Assembly: GCA_001051155.2 (NCBI GenBank) | Contig: JYIP02000015.1 | Coordinates: 186,001 to 250,000 of the forward strand | Length of the DNA: 64,000 nucleotides | Direction of reading: 5' to 3' | Origin: Chrysoporthe austroafricana | Taxonomy: Eukaryota > Ascomycota > Sordariomycetes > Diaporthales > Cryphonectriaceae | Shown here: piece after piece, positions 37,282 through 47,469 of the stretch | How the letters are laid out: the number at the start of each line of letters is the position of its first letter | How positions within the stretch are numbered: the stretch's first letter is position 1 | The notes under the pieces: generated by a model | Databases searched by the model: none | Told to the model about the DNA's origin: nothing | Seen by the model: only the letters and a program-made list of their open reading frames with translations | Program-made: the position numbers and the translations under genes

Positions 37282-37689
37282 CCCCCTATCGTCGTCATCG
37301 TCATCGTCGTCGTCGTCCCCCGCCGGCAGCGGGTACTTCGGGTACGTGTGCTCGGCGCCGGCGGACTCGGGGCTGGAGGGCGGGGGGCTCTGGACGCGGA
37401 CCTTCTTGACGGGCTTAGGGCGCTGGAAGGTGACGGCGGGCGGGGGCGGGAGGGCGGCGGCGCCGGGGTCGTCGGGGAGGGCGGAGGAGAGGGCGCGGGC
37501 GAAGTCGGCGGGGGTGGTGGGCGTGGCGGCCGGGCGGCTCGGGGTCTGCGGGTCTGTGGTGGTAGTGGTAGTGGTAGTGGTGGTGATGGTGGTGGTCGTC
37601 GGAGGAGGGTGGCCGGCGTCTATGGGCGGCGCGGTCCTCCTGCGGAAGGGGTTGTGGGAGCCGAAGCTCGAGGGCGGCTCGGAAGCCAT
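35500..37689 (-). CDS. disordered protein with poly-Asp, poly-Thr, poly-Pro and poly-Ser tracts
   Basis: A single-exon frame of 729 residues starting MASEPPSSFGSHNPFRRR. Almost the whole protein is low complexity: a Thr run near residues 30-45, Asp runs near 124-150, then Gly, Pro and Ser runs. Short islands look constrained: NPFRRRTAPP at the start, QDPFANEAPPLP, NPFQKTLEDMEQQ (near 219), GMDVEAFRRLLLTG (near 258), EATPRTSHEISEAE, KKPPPPPP, TRHGRLIRD, and a C-terminal helix AVRAMLADLDALQREVDAAR. Such islands in a disordered chain, with NPF motifs, suggest an adaptor or scaffold, possibly linked to endocytosis or the cytoskeleton through EH-domain binding to NPF; this is inference. Similar Sordariomycete proteins are usually only called hypothetical or proteophosphoglycan-like. 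Homopolymer tracts make the exact length uncertain. No signal peptide or membrane segment. Confidence 0.7.
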
Positions 37690-37805
37690 GGTGGCGGCGG
37701 CGGCGGCGGCGGCTCCAGCGGCTCGGTGTGAATTGGGTGGGTAGAGGTGGGTGAGTGGTGACGCTCAGGGCGGGCGGCGGCCTACCATAGCAAGCAGGCG
37801 GCAGG

Positions 37806-38524
37806 CCGGGTCGGCGACGAGGGTCGTGACGGCAGCAGCAGCAGCAGCAGCAGCAGCAGCGTGGCAGCAGGCGTGGTGGTCGTGGTGGCGATGGCTGGTC
37901 GGGCCATCGTCCGTCGGCGCTCAGGAAGTGTGGCTTGCTGGTGGCAGGCGAGGCAAGACGAGGCTCAGGAGGCTGAGGCTCAGGCTCAGGCTCAGGCTCA
38001 GGAGGGCGGACGGAGAAGAAAGTCTGACAAAGCGCATGCAGCCCTGCAGGCAGCTTCCCCGGATGAGGCGGGATGGGACGGGAACGCGAACTGGCCTGGC
38101 CTGGGCTGGACTGGACTGGTACTGCCACTGCCTGGGATGGATGGATGGATGCCTTGGGCTGCTTGCTTGCTTGCTGGTCTGGTCTGGCTGATTCTGTTCG
38201 GTTCGGTTCGGTTCTCTTCGGCCTGGGCCTGCTCTGCTTCTGCTTCTGCTTCTGCTTCTGCTTCTGCTTCTGGGCTGGATCGGGACGAGAGGGGCCTGCC
38301 TGCTGAGCTCGGGCCCCCTCTGCTGCTGCATGCAGAGACAGACCGGCAGAGTGAGGTCTGTCTGTCTTTTCTTGTCTTGTCTTGTCTTGTCTTCTCTTCT
38401 CTTGTCTTCTCTAGGCGAGGTGGTGATTATGGTGATTATGGTGGTGGTGGTGAATGATGCAGGGCAGGTGAGCTCCCGTGCTGTGCTGTGCTGCGCTGTG
38501 CTGCGCTGTGCTGCGCTGTGCTGC
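37806..38524. repeat. cluster of at least seven different short tandem repeats
   Basis: Within about 720 bp: CAG trinucleotides (37831-37858), GGCTCA hexamers (37970-38000), GGAT tetramers (38136-38150), GCTT tetramers (38160-38174), GGTTC pentamers (38198-38213), CTTCTG hexamers (38235-38270), CTTGT pentamers (38368-38390) and CTGTGCTGCG decamers (38480-38524). The units are unrelated to each other. They lie upstream of the disordered-protein gene. Confidence 0.8.
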
Positions 38525-38962
38525 ACCAGGCCCTGGCTCGCCCCCCTCCTCCTCAGTCTCCTCGTCTCCTCCTCCTCAACTCCTCCGCGCCAAGCCAGGG
38601 TGGCCCCGATGTGAGATGCGACGAGGTCTAAACAAGGTTTGCCCACCCCCGAGGTTTAATCCAGGCTCGGCCGGAGCGTCCAGGGGTCTGTCTGGCCCGG
38701 GTCCTGCTGGGTGTGGTGGTAGTGGTGGTGGTCAGTGGTGGTGGCGGGGTGGTGGTGGTGTAAGCACTGTGCTGTGTAAGTCTCAATCAAGTCTGACTGA
38801 CTGCGAAGCGTCTTATCGCCCGCACGGGCCGTCCTGCCTCTTCTGCTCACGATCTCTTCCTGCTCTGGGACAAATAGTCACGGCGTCATCCCTCCAGCTC
38901 ATCTTCCAGATAAAGAAAAATGATAATAAAAATAATTTAAAAATAAAAAAAAATGAAAGATG

Positions 38963-38995
<33 letters not shown>

Positions 38996-39019
38996 TTCCA
39001 AAAAAAAAANAAAAAAACA

Positions 39020-39112
<93 letters not shown>
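38963..39112. repeat. very long A homopolymer with an N
   Basis: About 31 A, the linker GGTTCC, 9 A, an N at 39010, then about 92 uninterrupted A at 39021-39112. No retroelement coding sequence precedes it. Confidence 0.85.
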
Positions 39113-39114
<2 letters not shown>

Positions 39115-40530
39115 AAATGGTGTTCACAAAAAGAAAACAAAAATACCAATAAGAATACAATCATATAAATTAAAACCCGCGATCTGCAATACCACCCACC
39201 GTCCCCCCCCCCCTCTTCAGAATCATCATAACACCCCCACGGCGGGCAAGTATGGGCGTATACTATGGTACACCGGGTACCCAATCCGTCCTAAAGAGAC
39301 AAGACAGAACAAAAATAACCGTTTCCAGACGGGTCCCGGAAAAGAGCTGCGAGCGGCTCGATGGGAACAAGCTCCCCGGGAGCCATGTGGGGCAGCCCGC
39401 ACGTCATACTATACTATGTACTATCATTATCGCATCAACCACCCCCCATCCATCCATCCATCCTGTCGCCCGCCTGCCCGCCCGTTCTTCCGTCCTGTGG
39501 AGCCCAGCACAGCAGAGCTCCAGCCCAGCCCAGCCCAGCTCTCCCCCTCCCGAGACACTCATCGGGACGCCCGCCGCACAGCAGGTGATAGATAGATAGG
39601 TGTCAATACTGTTGCACAATGTTGGGTGAGAATGTTCGTCCCTGAGAAGAACAGGTCTGACTGCCTATCGTTTGTAAGTGTGGAACATCTCGTCGCAGGC
39701 CTAGCTAGCATGTGGGCGCAGTATTCAGTCGCTGTTATTATCGACCGCAACTATCCAGCGTGTCTAGCCCGTCTCCTCACCAGCCTCAAGCTAACTAGCT
39801 AGTAGGCGGATAGGAAGATGAGCCCTCCCTCCCACCCATCAGATCGCACACATACATACGAAAACTCATCTCTCTTCCTTTGACATTCACATCAGCAGAT
39901 CAGCAGTGGCACAGGGAGAGGAGGTAAGAAGCGACGGTCCAGGTAAGGGGTGGGAACGTGGCGCCGCCTCCTTTTCCTTTTCCAGAGTAAACACAAACCA
40001 ACCCCCCCCTTGCCACTCGCGACGCGCTGCCCTCCCCGGTCCCCCACCAGACAGACACATCACATTTTCTTCACGAGGCGTCAGCACGATAATGAGACCA
40101 GTCTGTTTTTTCAACCGTTTTTGCATTCAACACACACGCACACAACACAACACACAGCAAGGCTCCCTGGTATAATTACAAGACTGTCCCTGTCTCTGTC
40201 CCACACACAACCTGCCCGCACCATAAGCACCTGCTGGCTAAAGACTGCTGTAGCGTCCGTCCACGGCCGCCATCGCGAGGTCCGCTCCTGTGCGGTGTAC
40301 CCACACCCCACACCAGCGGACAGCCGCGCCCGTTTCCAAAGATGCAACCCGCAGCCCGTCGCCCGTTGGCACGTACGCCAGGTGTACACCACCAAAGCAA
40401 GATACATGAACGTAGCTAGTTGACTCTCTCAACACCCGGACCCATGTTGCCCCCAACGCCGGAAGACCTCCCTTAGACAAACGCGCGCGCAGGAGGAAAA
40501 AAAACACAAGTCATTCCCAAAGCAGCCCCT

Positions 40531-41678
40531 CTATGCGGCGGCGGAGGCGGCCGCCTTCTTGGGCGTGGCCTTCTTGGCTGCGGCAGCCTTCTTTGGTGCC
40601 GCCGCCTTCTTGGCCGCAGGCTTGGCGGTGGTCTTCGCGACGCGGCCCGACTTGGTCTTGGTCAGGGTCTTGGGCTTGTCGACGACGGCAGGGGCGTCGG
40701 CAGCCTTCTTGGGGGCGGCCTTCTTGGGCGCAGCAGCCTTCTTCTCGCCAGCCGGCTTCTTGGGAGGAGCAGCCTTCTTCTTGGGAGCCGCCTTCTTCTC
40801 GCCGGCGGGCTTCTCCTTCTTGGCGGTGCTCTCCTTCTTGGGCGCGGCGGCCTTCTTGGCAAGCTTGGTGCCACCAGACGCACCTGTAGGAAGGGAGGGC
40901 ATGTCAGTCAGCAGCACGATATAGACAGGGGGTCAACACGCCAACACGCCAGCAGGCAGACAATTGAGGAGATAGCTCCGCCGACATTGTTGTTGTGGTG
41001 GTAGAGACAAGTCAGGTGAGATGCGGTGCGAGATGCGAGACACATACCCTTGGGCTGCAGGAAGACACCCTTCTCAACACCGGTCTTGAGGGCACGGTTG
41101 AAGAGGGAGTCGAACATGGAGTCGGTGGCGTTAATGTTGTTGTTGGCCTTGACGTACTTCTTCAGGCTCTGGCGGCTGTCGGAGAACGGGGCATGTTAGC
41201 GGCGTGGTCTGTCGTGGTATGGGTCTGTCTCACCCCAGGGCCGGGTCACGATGGCCTCATGTGGCGGCGGGTGCGGGGGTAGAACATGAAACACGTGATG
41301 CGGGCGGGCAGGGCTGCGGGAAGCTGCTCACCTAGATCCATTGCGGTCCTTGAGCTGGAGGGAGCAGAGACGCATCAGTACGACGGCAAACTAAATAAAA
41401 ACAGGCTGCAAGCAGTCGCGCGCGGTGCTGCGCATGCCCGCCGCCACAGGTGCACCGCGGGCGGGCGCGCAACAGCCGGCGCCTGCATACACACGATGCG
41501 CCGGAGGGCGAGGAAGGGGATCTCATACATGCATAATAGCATCGCTGATCATGTCCTGTAGCCCGTTAGCTCCTGATGCCGCAGCAAAAAGGCCGGAGCG
41601 GGTGCGACAAACCTGGTAGGTAGGGTGCGAAGGGGCAGCCTTGGCCTTGGGGGCAGCGTCGGTCTTCTTGGGAGGCAT
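40531..41678 (-). CDS. linker histone H1, five exons
   Basis: Exons 41613-41678, 41529-41555, 41332-41354, 41048-41175 and 40531-40883 give 198 residues; all introns have GT-AG borders and all phases join. The product binds linker DNA at the nucleosome dyad in the nucleus. A short Lys-rich start (MPPKKTDAAPKAKAA) leads into the winged-helix H5 domain, about residues 17-88 (HPTYQDMISDAIMHLKDRN, then SSRQSLKKYVKANNN, then FNRALKTGVEKGVFLQPKG), followed by a long tail of Ala/Lys/Pro repeats (AAAPKK, KKAAPKK) ending AASAAA. Exons 2 and 3 are only 27 and 23 bp and encode the start of the globular domain, so automatic gene finders may miss them. A TATA box lies about 250 bp upstream of the ATG. Most fungi carry a single H1 gene, so this is probably the only copy. 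Confidence 0.95.
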
Positions 41679-41710
41679 CTTGGGCGGGTTGCGACTGGTT
41701 TGTTTGACTC

Positions 41711-41733
41711 GTGTGTGTGTGTGTGTGTGTGTG
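41711..41733. repeat. GT dinucleotide microsatellite in the H1 5' leader
   Basis: About 11 GT units lying 33-55 bp upstream of the H1 start codon, so probably in the 5' untranslated region. Confidence 0.9.
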
Positions 41734-41928
41734 GGCGGAGGGCGGATGCGGACGGACGACAGATAGCGGATGGATGTCTCGTACGGATGGATGGAGCTGA
41801 TGCCTGGCTGACGGATGTGGTGTTGTTTTGTTGTTGTTGAAGAGATGGAAAGGAAGAGAGAAGAGGGAGAGGGGAGGGGAGGGAAGGGGGGTTCGGGAGG
41901 GCGGGCGCGGTCGAGGTATGCGGGAGTG

Positions 41929-41936
41929 TTTATATA
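41929..41936 (-). promoter_or_regulatory. TATA box of histone H1
   Basis: TATATAAA on the minus strand about 250 bp before the ATG. It is followed by CT-rich sequence and the GT repeat, giving a long leader. Confidence 0.45.
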
Positions 41937-42241
41937 CGAAAGTGGGGCTGCCCGCGAGGATGCACAATCAGTAAAACGGCCGCGCCGCAGGTGGCCCCTG
42001 GCCTCTCTCTCTCTCTCTCTCTGCTCTGCCACCACGCACGCCCTGACCTGACCTGACACCTCGACAATTCGAGAGAGACACCTGCACACCTGCCGCCCGC
42101 TGCAGACCGGTCTGCGATGGTATGGTATCTCTCTCTGTGCTGCCGTGCCACGCCACGCCTGCCTGACTCACTCACTGCTACCCAGCCAGGGCGGCCAGCC
42201 TCGAATCCCCTCGCATCCTGTCCCGCCTCTTTTTCTTTCTT

Positions 42242-42281
<40 letters not shown>

Positions 42282-45200
42282 ACCCGATCTGCCGTCGTAC
42301 CTAGTAGTAAGTACCCCAGCTGTTGGTCTCGTGGCCTCCTCGCTGCGTGGCCATCATCATGTATACTATAGTGCTAGTAGTACCTTGAAGGACACATTGC
42401 CGCACCTGGTGGCATCTACAGCAGCCCGCCATCTTAATACCGCAGCCATCCCTGGTCCTCACCTCTCTCCTTGAACGCAACTCTAGCTAGCACATGCCTC
42501 CATCCAGCGTGGTGTGTCACAGCCGCCCTCGCTCGAATCCGGGGCAGATCGCAGCAACGGGTCCACGGGATGGGCTGGACGGATAGTGGCTACTACGGCA
42601 CGAACTTAGCTGATTCAGGCTACTTACATCGTAACTGCACGGGCAGCACCCGGTGCGTAGAGAGGGGCTGTGGCCCGTGCCCCCCGCGGGCTGCCACCGC
42701 GACCCGTGCCGCTTTTCCTATCTAGGACGCTACCTGCACGAGCCCGCCAGTGCGCCTAGCCGAGCTATACCCCTGCGTGGTACCACGTACCATGTACCGT
42801 TTGGGGGTGGGCGGGCCAGGGTGTCGAGGCGGCCGGACCCCTGCTGCCGCGCCGCCGCCTGATTGGCCGCAGCTCAACCTCACCTCAGTGCGGTTGTCAC
42901 TGACATTCTCGTCAATCACCAAGTCTCGTCCTGCCCGTTCGCCCCTCTTCGCTCCTCGCGCCCCCGACTCTTCCTGTCCCGACCTTCTCCCTCTTCCTCT
43001 CTTTCTTTCTCTCTTGCTCTCCCTCGCCCTCCTCCACGGCCCTGCCGCACCCTCCCAGCTCATTGGCTGTGCCCGCCCTCGCAGAGTTTCGACTCGCAGC
43101 TCCGGGCCGCGCGGGGGGGGGGGGGCTGGCCGCGGGCCACCAGGGTCCCAGAGCTGTGCGAGGTGCGTGATGGCGGCACCTCACCTCAGCACCCGCCGTT
43201 GAGATTCACGACCTGCGCCGCCGCGTTCCCAGATGGCGCGCCCGCAACCCATGTCTCCAGCCCCTCGAGTAGCATATTCTGGTAGCCCGATTTGCGCGCC
43301 GGCCGCCCAGCGCGGTCTGCACGGTCCCAGCCCGTGGCGCGCGCCCGATATAAGGCTTGCCGGCCGAGGTTCCTTTTGGCCCACCGCCGCCGCGCGCGGC
43401 TGCGTCCCGCATCGTGAAGCTATCCGCAGATCCGAGGGCAGTCTTGCAAATCGACCGCCCACGCCACCACGGGCGAACCAAATTATCGATCTCGTCTCCC
43501 TGCATCACCGGTCGATGAGTTTCCATCCCATGCGCGATTTTGCACCTCGTTTCTGCGCCGTTGTGGCGCTGTGCGCGCATCTCTGCCCGCGGGCGGCCCC
43601 GCATCGTGGTCGCGTGGTTGCGATGCGTTGCGCCCGCCGGGCTTCGAGCGGGCTTCCCCCCGCCTCAACCTCTCGCAGGAGGCCTGAGAAAATCGCCAGC
43701 TTTCGGGTGAGTCTGTCCGCACCCGGTGGTCACTTTTTTAATCGCCCCTCGCCGCGCCGTCCTCAACAAATGCCGTTTTCCGTCCGCGCCACCAATCCGG
43801 CGCACGACGCGTTTCACGATCCAGCACAACATCAGGCTGCCTCACCACCAAAACATTCGCCCGCGCTCATCTCTCTCCGCCACGTGCGCCCGACTCCACG
43901 GGTCCAGACCTCCCCAGCCAGTTCATACATTTTTTTTTCCATGCAAAAAATCACAGCCGGCGCCAGCGCGCAGGACGTCGCCTGCGCTCACTCCGGCCCC
44001 TGTCGAGCATCAGGGCCGGGTGCAGGTGCGTCTGGCACCGGGCTACGTGGACAAATGGACCGGTGCGTCGGTCCACAACCGGGGCCCAGCGGCCCTCGCA
44101 GGGAGCCACCGCGCAAGCAGGAAGGGGGAGGGGAGGGGGCCCACGGCACGCCGGTATCTGTAGGCCAGCGCCAGCAAGGTGCCACCACCAATCCGGTCCA
44201 GACACGCCATGAATCACAAGGTGCAACAGGAGAGGCTGGCCAATCACACGGCCCCCCCGGCCCGGCTGGCCAGGCCAGCCCAGGGGGGGAGGAGTTGTTT
44301 TCCCCACGAGCCTTTTTTCATCCCACGCTCTGCCGCCTGGGCCTCATCTGTCGTCCGGTCTGGGCCCCCCGCCCGCACCCGAGCAGCGCAAGGCCCGTGG
44401 AAGGGGGGGGGGCTAGCAGTGCGGGCTTAGGTTTCCGATAAGGTTTCCGGCCCTGCCTCATCTGCGCCGGATCAACAGAGGCCGCCAGCGCATTCCTTCC
44501 AGCCGGTGGGGAAACGTGCTGCGGCGGACTATCGTCCGTGCGGTGCTGCTCCTGCTGTCGAGCCCGGACGGTGCGACGGCGGCGGTGGTGGTGGCGACGA
44601 GCGATCCTCAGCGGCACTCCCGGCTTCAGAAGCTGCCAGTGATGATCGTATACTCTTCTTGACTTCCTACGCCTGGGTCGACTACCATCGAGTGGGACCT
44701 GGTGCCATCGCACACGAAGCCATCACGCTCTCTCTGCCTCTGCTCCAGATGCAAGACCCGGTGTGCCCGTCCGACCCAGTTCTCGCTCCAGCCCCCATCA
44801 CCCAGCCCCGACAAACCACGATACGGCCTCAGCACCAGTCTCACGGGGTGCGTGGCGCCCGCCGCTGCCACAGAGGACTCTCCGCTTACGCCCACACGCC
44901 CGACGACGGGCCCAAACCGACGGAGCTCTCAGGAGTGCCGAGACTGAGAATGCAGCGCATGTACCACACCAGCGCAGTGCCGCCCCGACGAGGGCGATGG
45001 CCCCGATGGTACGGGCCCCGGCCACGTGTCACACCTTCGTGCGCGGCCTTCTACCAGCAGCGTCGCCACGAGCAACAGGCCTCGGGGGGGTTGAGGTTCC
45101 GCGAGGGGACGCGCCCGAGGTCGATTACGGTGGTCTCTGCGAATTGCTCGTCGCCAGGTGCACATTCGGGTGGTTTTTGGATCACCGCTCCCACGGGCTA

Positions 45201-46219
45201 GGCTAGTTATGGGCAGGCACCGCGCGCTTCATGGAGACTCTAGCAGGCGGCTGGGAGTGACCCTAGCCACGAACGAGGCTGACGCCTCCCTCGTCTAGCT
45301 CCCAACCCACAGGGCTGCCCACCCACGCATCATCGACTAGGTAAGGACATGACGCCGCAAGGCAATTGTCATGCGGACGGCTCAGGTGAACCGTCACCCG
45401 CTTGGGTTTCGCTTTTTCAAGTGCAGAGGGCCGGCCGTCGTCCACCCATCATCTCGAGCGAGGCGGGGTCGAGCTGGACAGCTCGTCACCCCCGAGAGGA
45501 GAGGGACGCGGCGGGAGTCAACCAACGATGGACAGACACCCCGAGAGCAGTGTTGGGCTAGGCTCGCGCCTGGATGCCTTGACGTTTGCACCCCTCGGTC
45601 GCAGCATGCAATCCCGCACGCCAGCCGGCTCTCGGTCGCTTGGTGTTCACCTCGACTGTACCGGGCTGCACGTCTCCTCCCTCCCACAGTCCACACGTAA
45701 TAGCATTCGCTCAAATGCGACGAGAGAAGGCCCGAATTGCGAGCCACGAGCAGGTACCCGCCGCGACACGGCGTTGAGACGCTATCATGCCAGCTCGTAG
45801 TCTTCAGGCCAGGCCCGAGCACGTAAGTGAGTCAGTTAGCTACCTGTGCATCAGGCCCCGTAGAGTCTATCCCGTCGAGACGCGTCCTTGGCTCTCGCGC
45901 TATCCGCGTCTAGATCTGCGGAAGCTTCCGTGCCGCAAGCTTGGGTGCGCCCCTCGGGGGTTTCCGCGAGTTTTTCATCCACCCGTAACAGTGGTGTTTT
46001 GCCTCTGGGTTTTTATTTAATTTTTTGTGATAGTTTACTAGCGCATGCGTTTATTCTTAAACAAAGTTCGTAATAACCCGAGGCGCCAAACTTTCTCCAA
46101 GATTAGTACCCGCCAGCGAAGAGACGGGGCATGCTGCCGGGGAGTGGTGGTGTGAATACTGTCTCAGGAAGGCTTTTCCTGCCACGTTGTTGCCATGGCG
46201 ATGATGGTGGGCCCGGGCT

Positions 46220-46440
46220 GGGGCATGTAGCCCACGGTTGGTAACATGAATTCATAGTTAGTAACGGGGTTTCAGCTTGCGGTTGGTAGTAAAAAAAAGA
46301 AAAGAAAAGCTCATGGTTGGTATAAAACGCTCGTGGTTGGCACGAAAAGTTCCTGGTTGGCGCGAATGGTCGTGGTTGGTACAAACGTCCATGAGCAGAT
46401 TTGTACCAACCGTGAGCCTTTTTTACTAGCCGCGAGCTGG
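46220..46440. repeat. degenerate ~20-bp repeat array with inverted copies
   Basis: At least six imperfect units built on GGTTGGTA follow one another at about 20-33 bp spacing (for example CATGGTTGGTATAAAACG, CGTGGTTGGCACGAAAAG and CGTGGTTGGTACAAACG). The last plus-oriented copy, GGTTGGTACAAA at 46374-46385, is matched exactly in reverse at 46400-46411, and a second weaker inverted copy (TACTAGCCGCGAGC) follows. Further GGTTGGTAAC and CGTTGGTTGAG copies appear at about 46520-46560. Unit length is not a multiple of three, so it is not a coding repeat. Confidence 0.7.
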
Positions 46441-47241
46441 AACTTCACTGAACTGCCTGTCAGCTTATCAAGATTCTTGCTACTATGGAACTCTGTAGGT
46501 CTATCTTTAACATAATTGGATTGGTTGGTAACCTGTCCATCGTTGGTTGAGTGAGATAGTTGCATGATGTCGTACCGGACGTGGTTGAGCAGGGTATCAA
46601 CGTTCAACAAGGCCACCACAGGCCCGGGACATTGCGACTTGGCTGCATGTAGTACGGCCTATGACTAGGGTTTCTAAGTACAGTGCGATTCAGATAGTCA
46701 CTTAGTAGAGCTCTCCGTTGAAGCCATCTTCTTTTGCGCTCTACTTCTCACACCGCAACGGCCGCCATCAAATCTCACCGGTGACAAAAAGTTAGAACGC
46801 CTACTTGAGCTGGCCATCCAAGTCTGAAAGCGGTACTACGTAGTGATATAGGACATGCGACTTGGCAGCTTCGCTAGCTTTCGTCCCATGCTATCTTAGC
46901 TGTCCATCTGATCAGGTCGAGACAGCGGAGTTGTGTCAACCACGGTGCATGGTCTTTCCGGTGCAGCAGACAGCGAAGCGGCCATCAATCACGTTTTGCT
47001 TCTTCCTTTCGTGACCGCTGGTTCGAGTCTACCATAAAGTGGAAAGTTCCGGTGCCACTGACTTCAAAAGATTAATCAACTCCTCCCCTCGTAGCAATAG
47101 AGAATAGAAGTTGGGAATGTGTGAAGCAATCAATTAACTAGGAAGGCCCCATGGCAAGCTAGGTATGCTATAGGAGCACTTCGAGACAAGAATATAGGCA
47201 AAGGTTGATTACTACTTGGCAGTGCAAGGCATAGATCGTCA

Positions 47242-47469
47242 ATGTCTCCAGTTACCATGGTCAGCCCGGTGCTGCATACCCAGCATGCATTACACCATGG
47301 ATGTTTATCTCTTACATCGCCAGCCTTTGTCCAGTACCGGCAGCATCTACTTGACTTTATACGCCACGCCGGTGAATGGGAAGTTGCGACCAATGGTCAT
47401 GCCATTGCGCGGCACAAAAGAATAGCCATCAACGACATAGGCTTTGACTTCATGCTGCAACGTCTGTGA
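47242..47469 (+). pseudogene. possible C-terminal relic of a polysaccharide deacetylase
   Basis: This frame reads HHGCLSLTSPAFVQYRQHLL then DFIRHAGEWEVATNGHAIARHKR, which resembles the last helix and strand of PuuE/allantoinase-like polysaccharide deacetylases (a HP.L.GRP...FL.Y....VW.AT...IARH pattern). The metal-binding part of the family is absent and no upstream exon is visible. The match is by eye and short, so this is tentative; it could be chance. Confidence 0.25.

Larger units (their letters stand above)
37690..40530. other. repeat-rich intergenic region between the disordered-protein gene and histone H1
   Basis: Holds the promoter of the minus-strand disordered-protein gene and, at its far end, the 3' flank of H1. 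It contains a dense set of short tandem repeats and a very long A tract (separate entries). No coding signal independent of the repeats was found. Confidence 0.55.
41679..46199. other. 4.5 kb upstream of histone H1 without a recognisable gene
   Basis: After the H1 promoter the sequence is GC-rich with CT microsatellites (42004-42021, 42246-42277). Long open frames such as 43233-44441 have Pro/Arg/Ala-biased translations on several frames at once and no domain or splice logic, so I treat them as chance frames in GC-rich DNA. Confidence 0.5.

Noticed and set aside
36425..37744. 439-codon Ser/Gly-rich open frame on the plus strand opposite the disordered-protein gene
   Set aside because: It is made of translated trinucleotide repeats. 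The minus-strand frame is longer, has a better start and contains non-repetitive islands, although some doubt remains because both strands are open.
40904..41047. Reading the H1 tail as a separate intronless gene starting near 40917
   Set aside because: The Lys/Ala tail joins in phase to the globular-domain exon through a clear GTATGT...CTACAG intron.
43233..44441. 402-codon open frame on the plus strand
   Set aside because: Pro/Arg/Ala-rich in a GC-rich stretch with several competing frames; no domain or splice signals.
46968..47038. tRNA-like sequence GGTTCGAGTCTACC resembling a B box
   Set aside because: The T-stem does not pair, no A box or acceptor stem is present, and no anticodon arm can be drawn.
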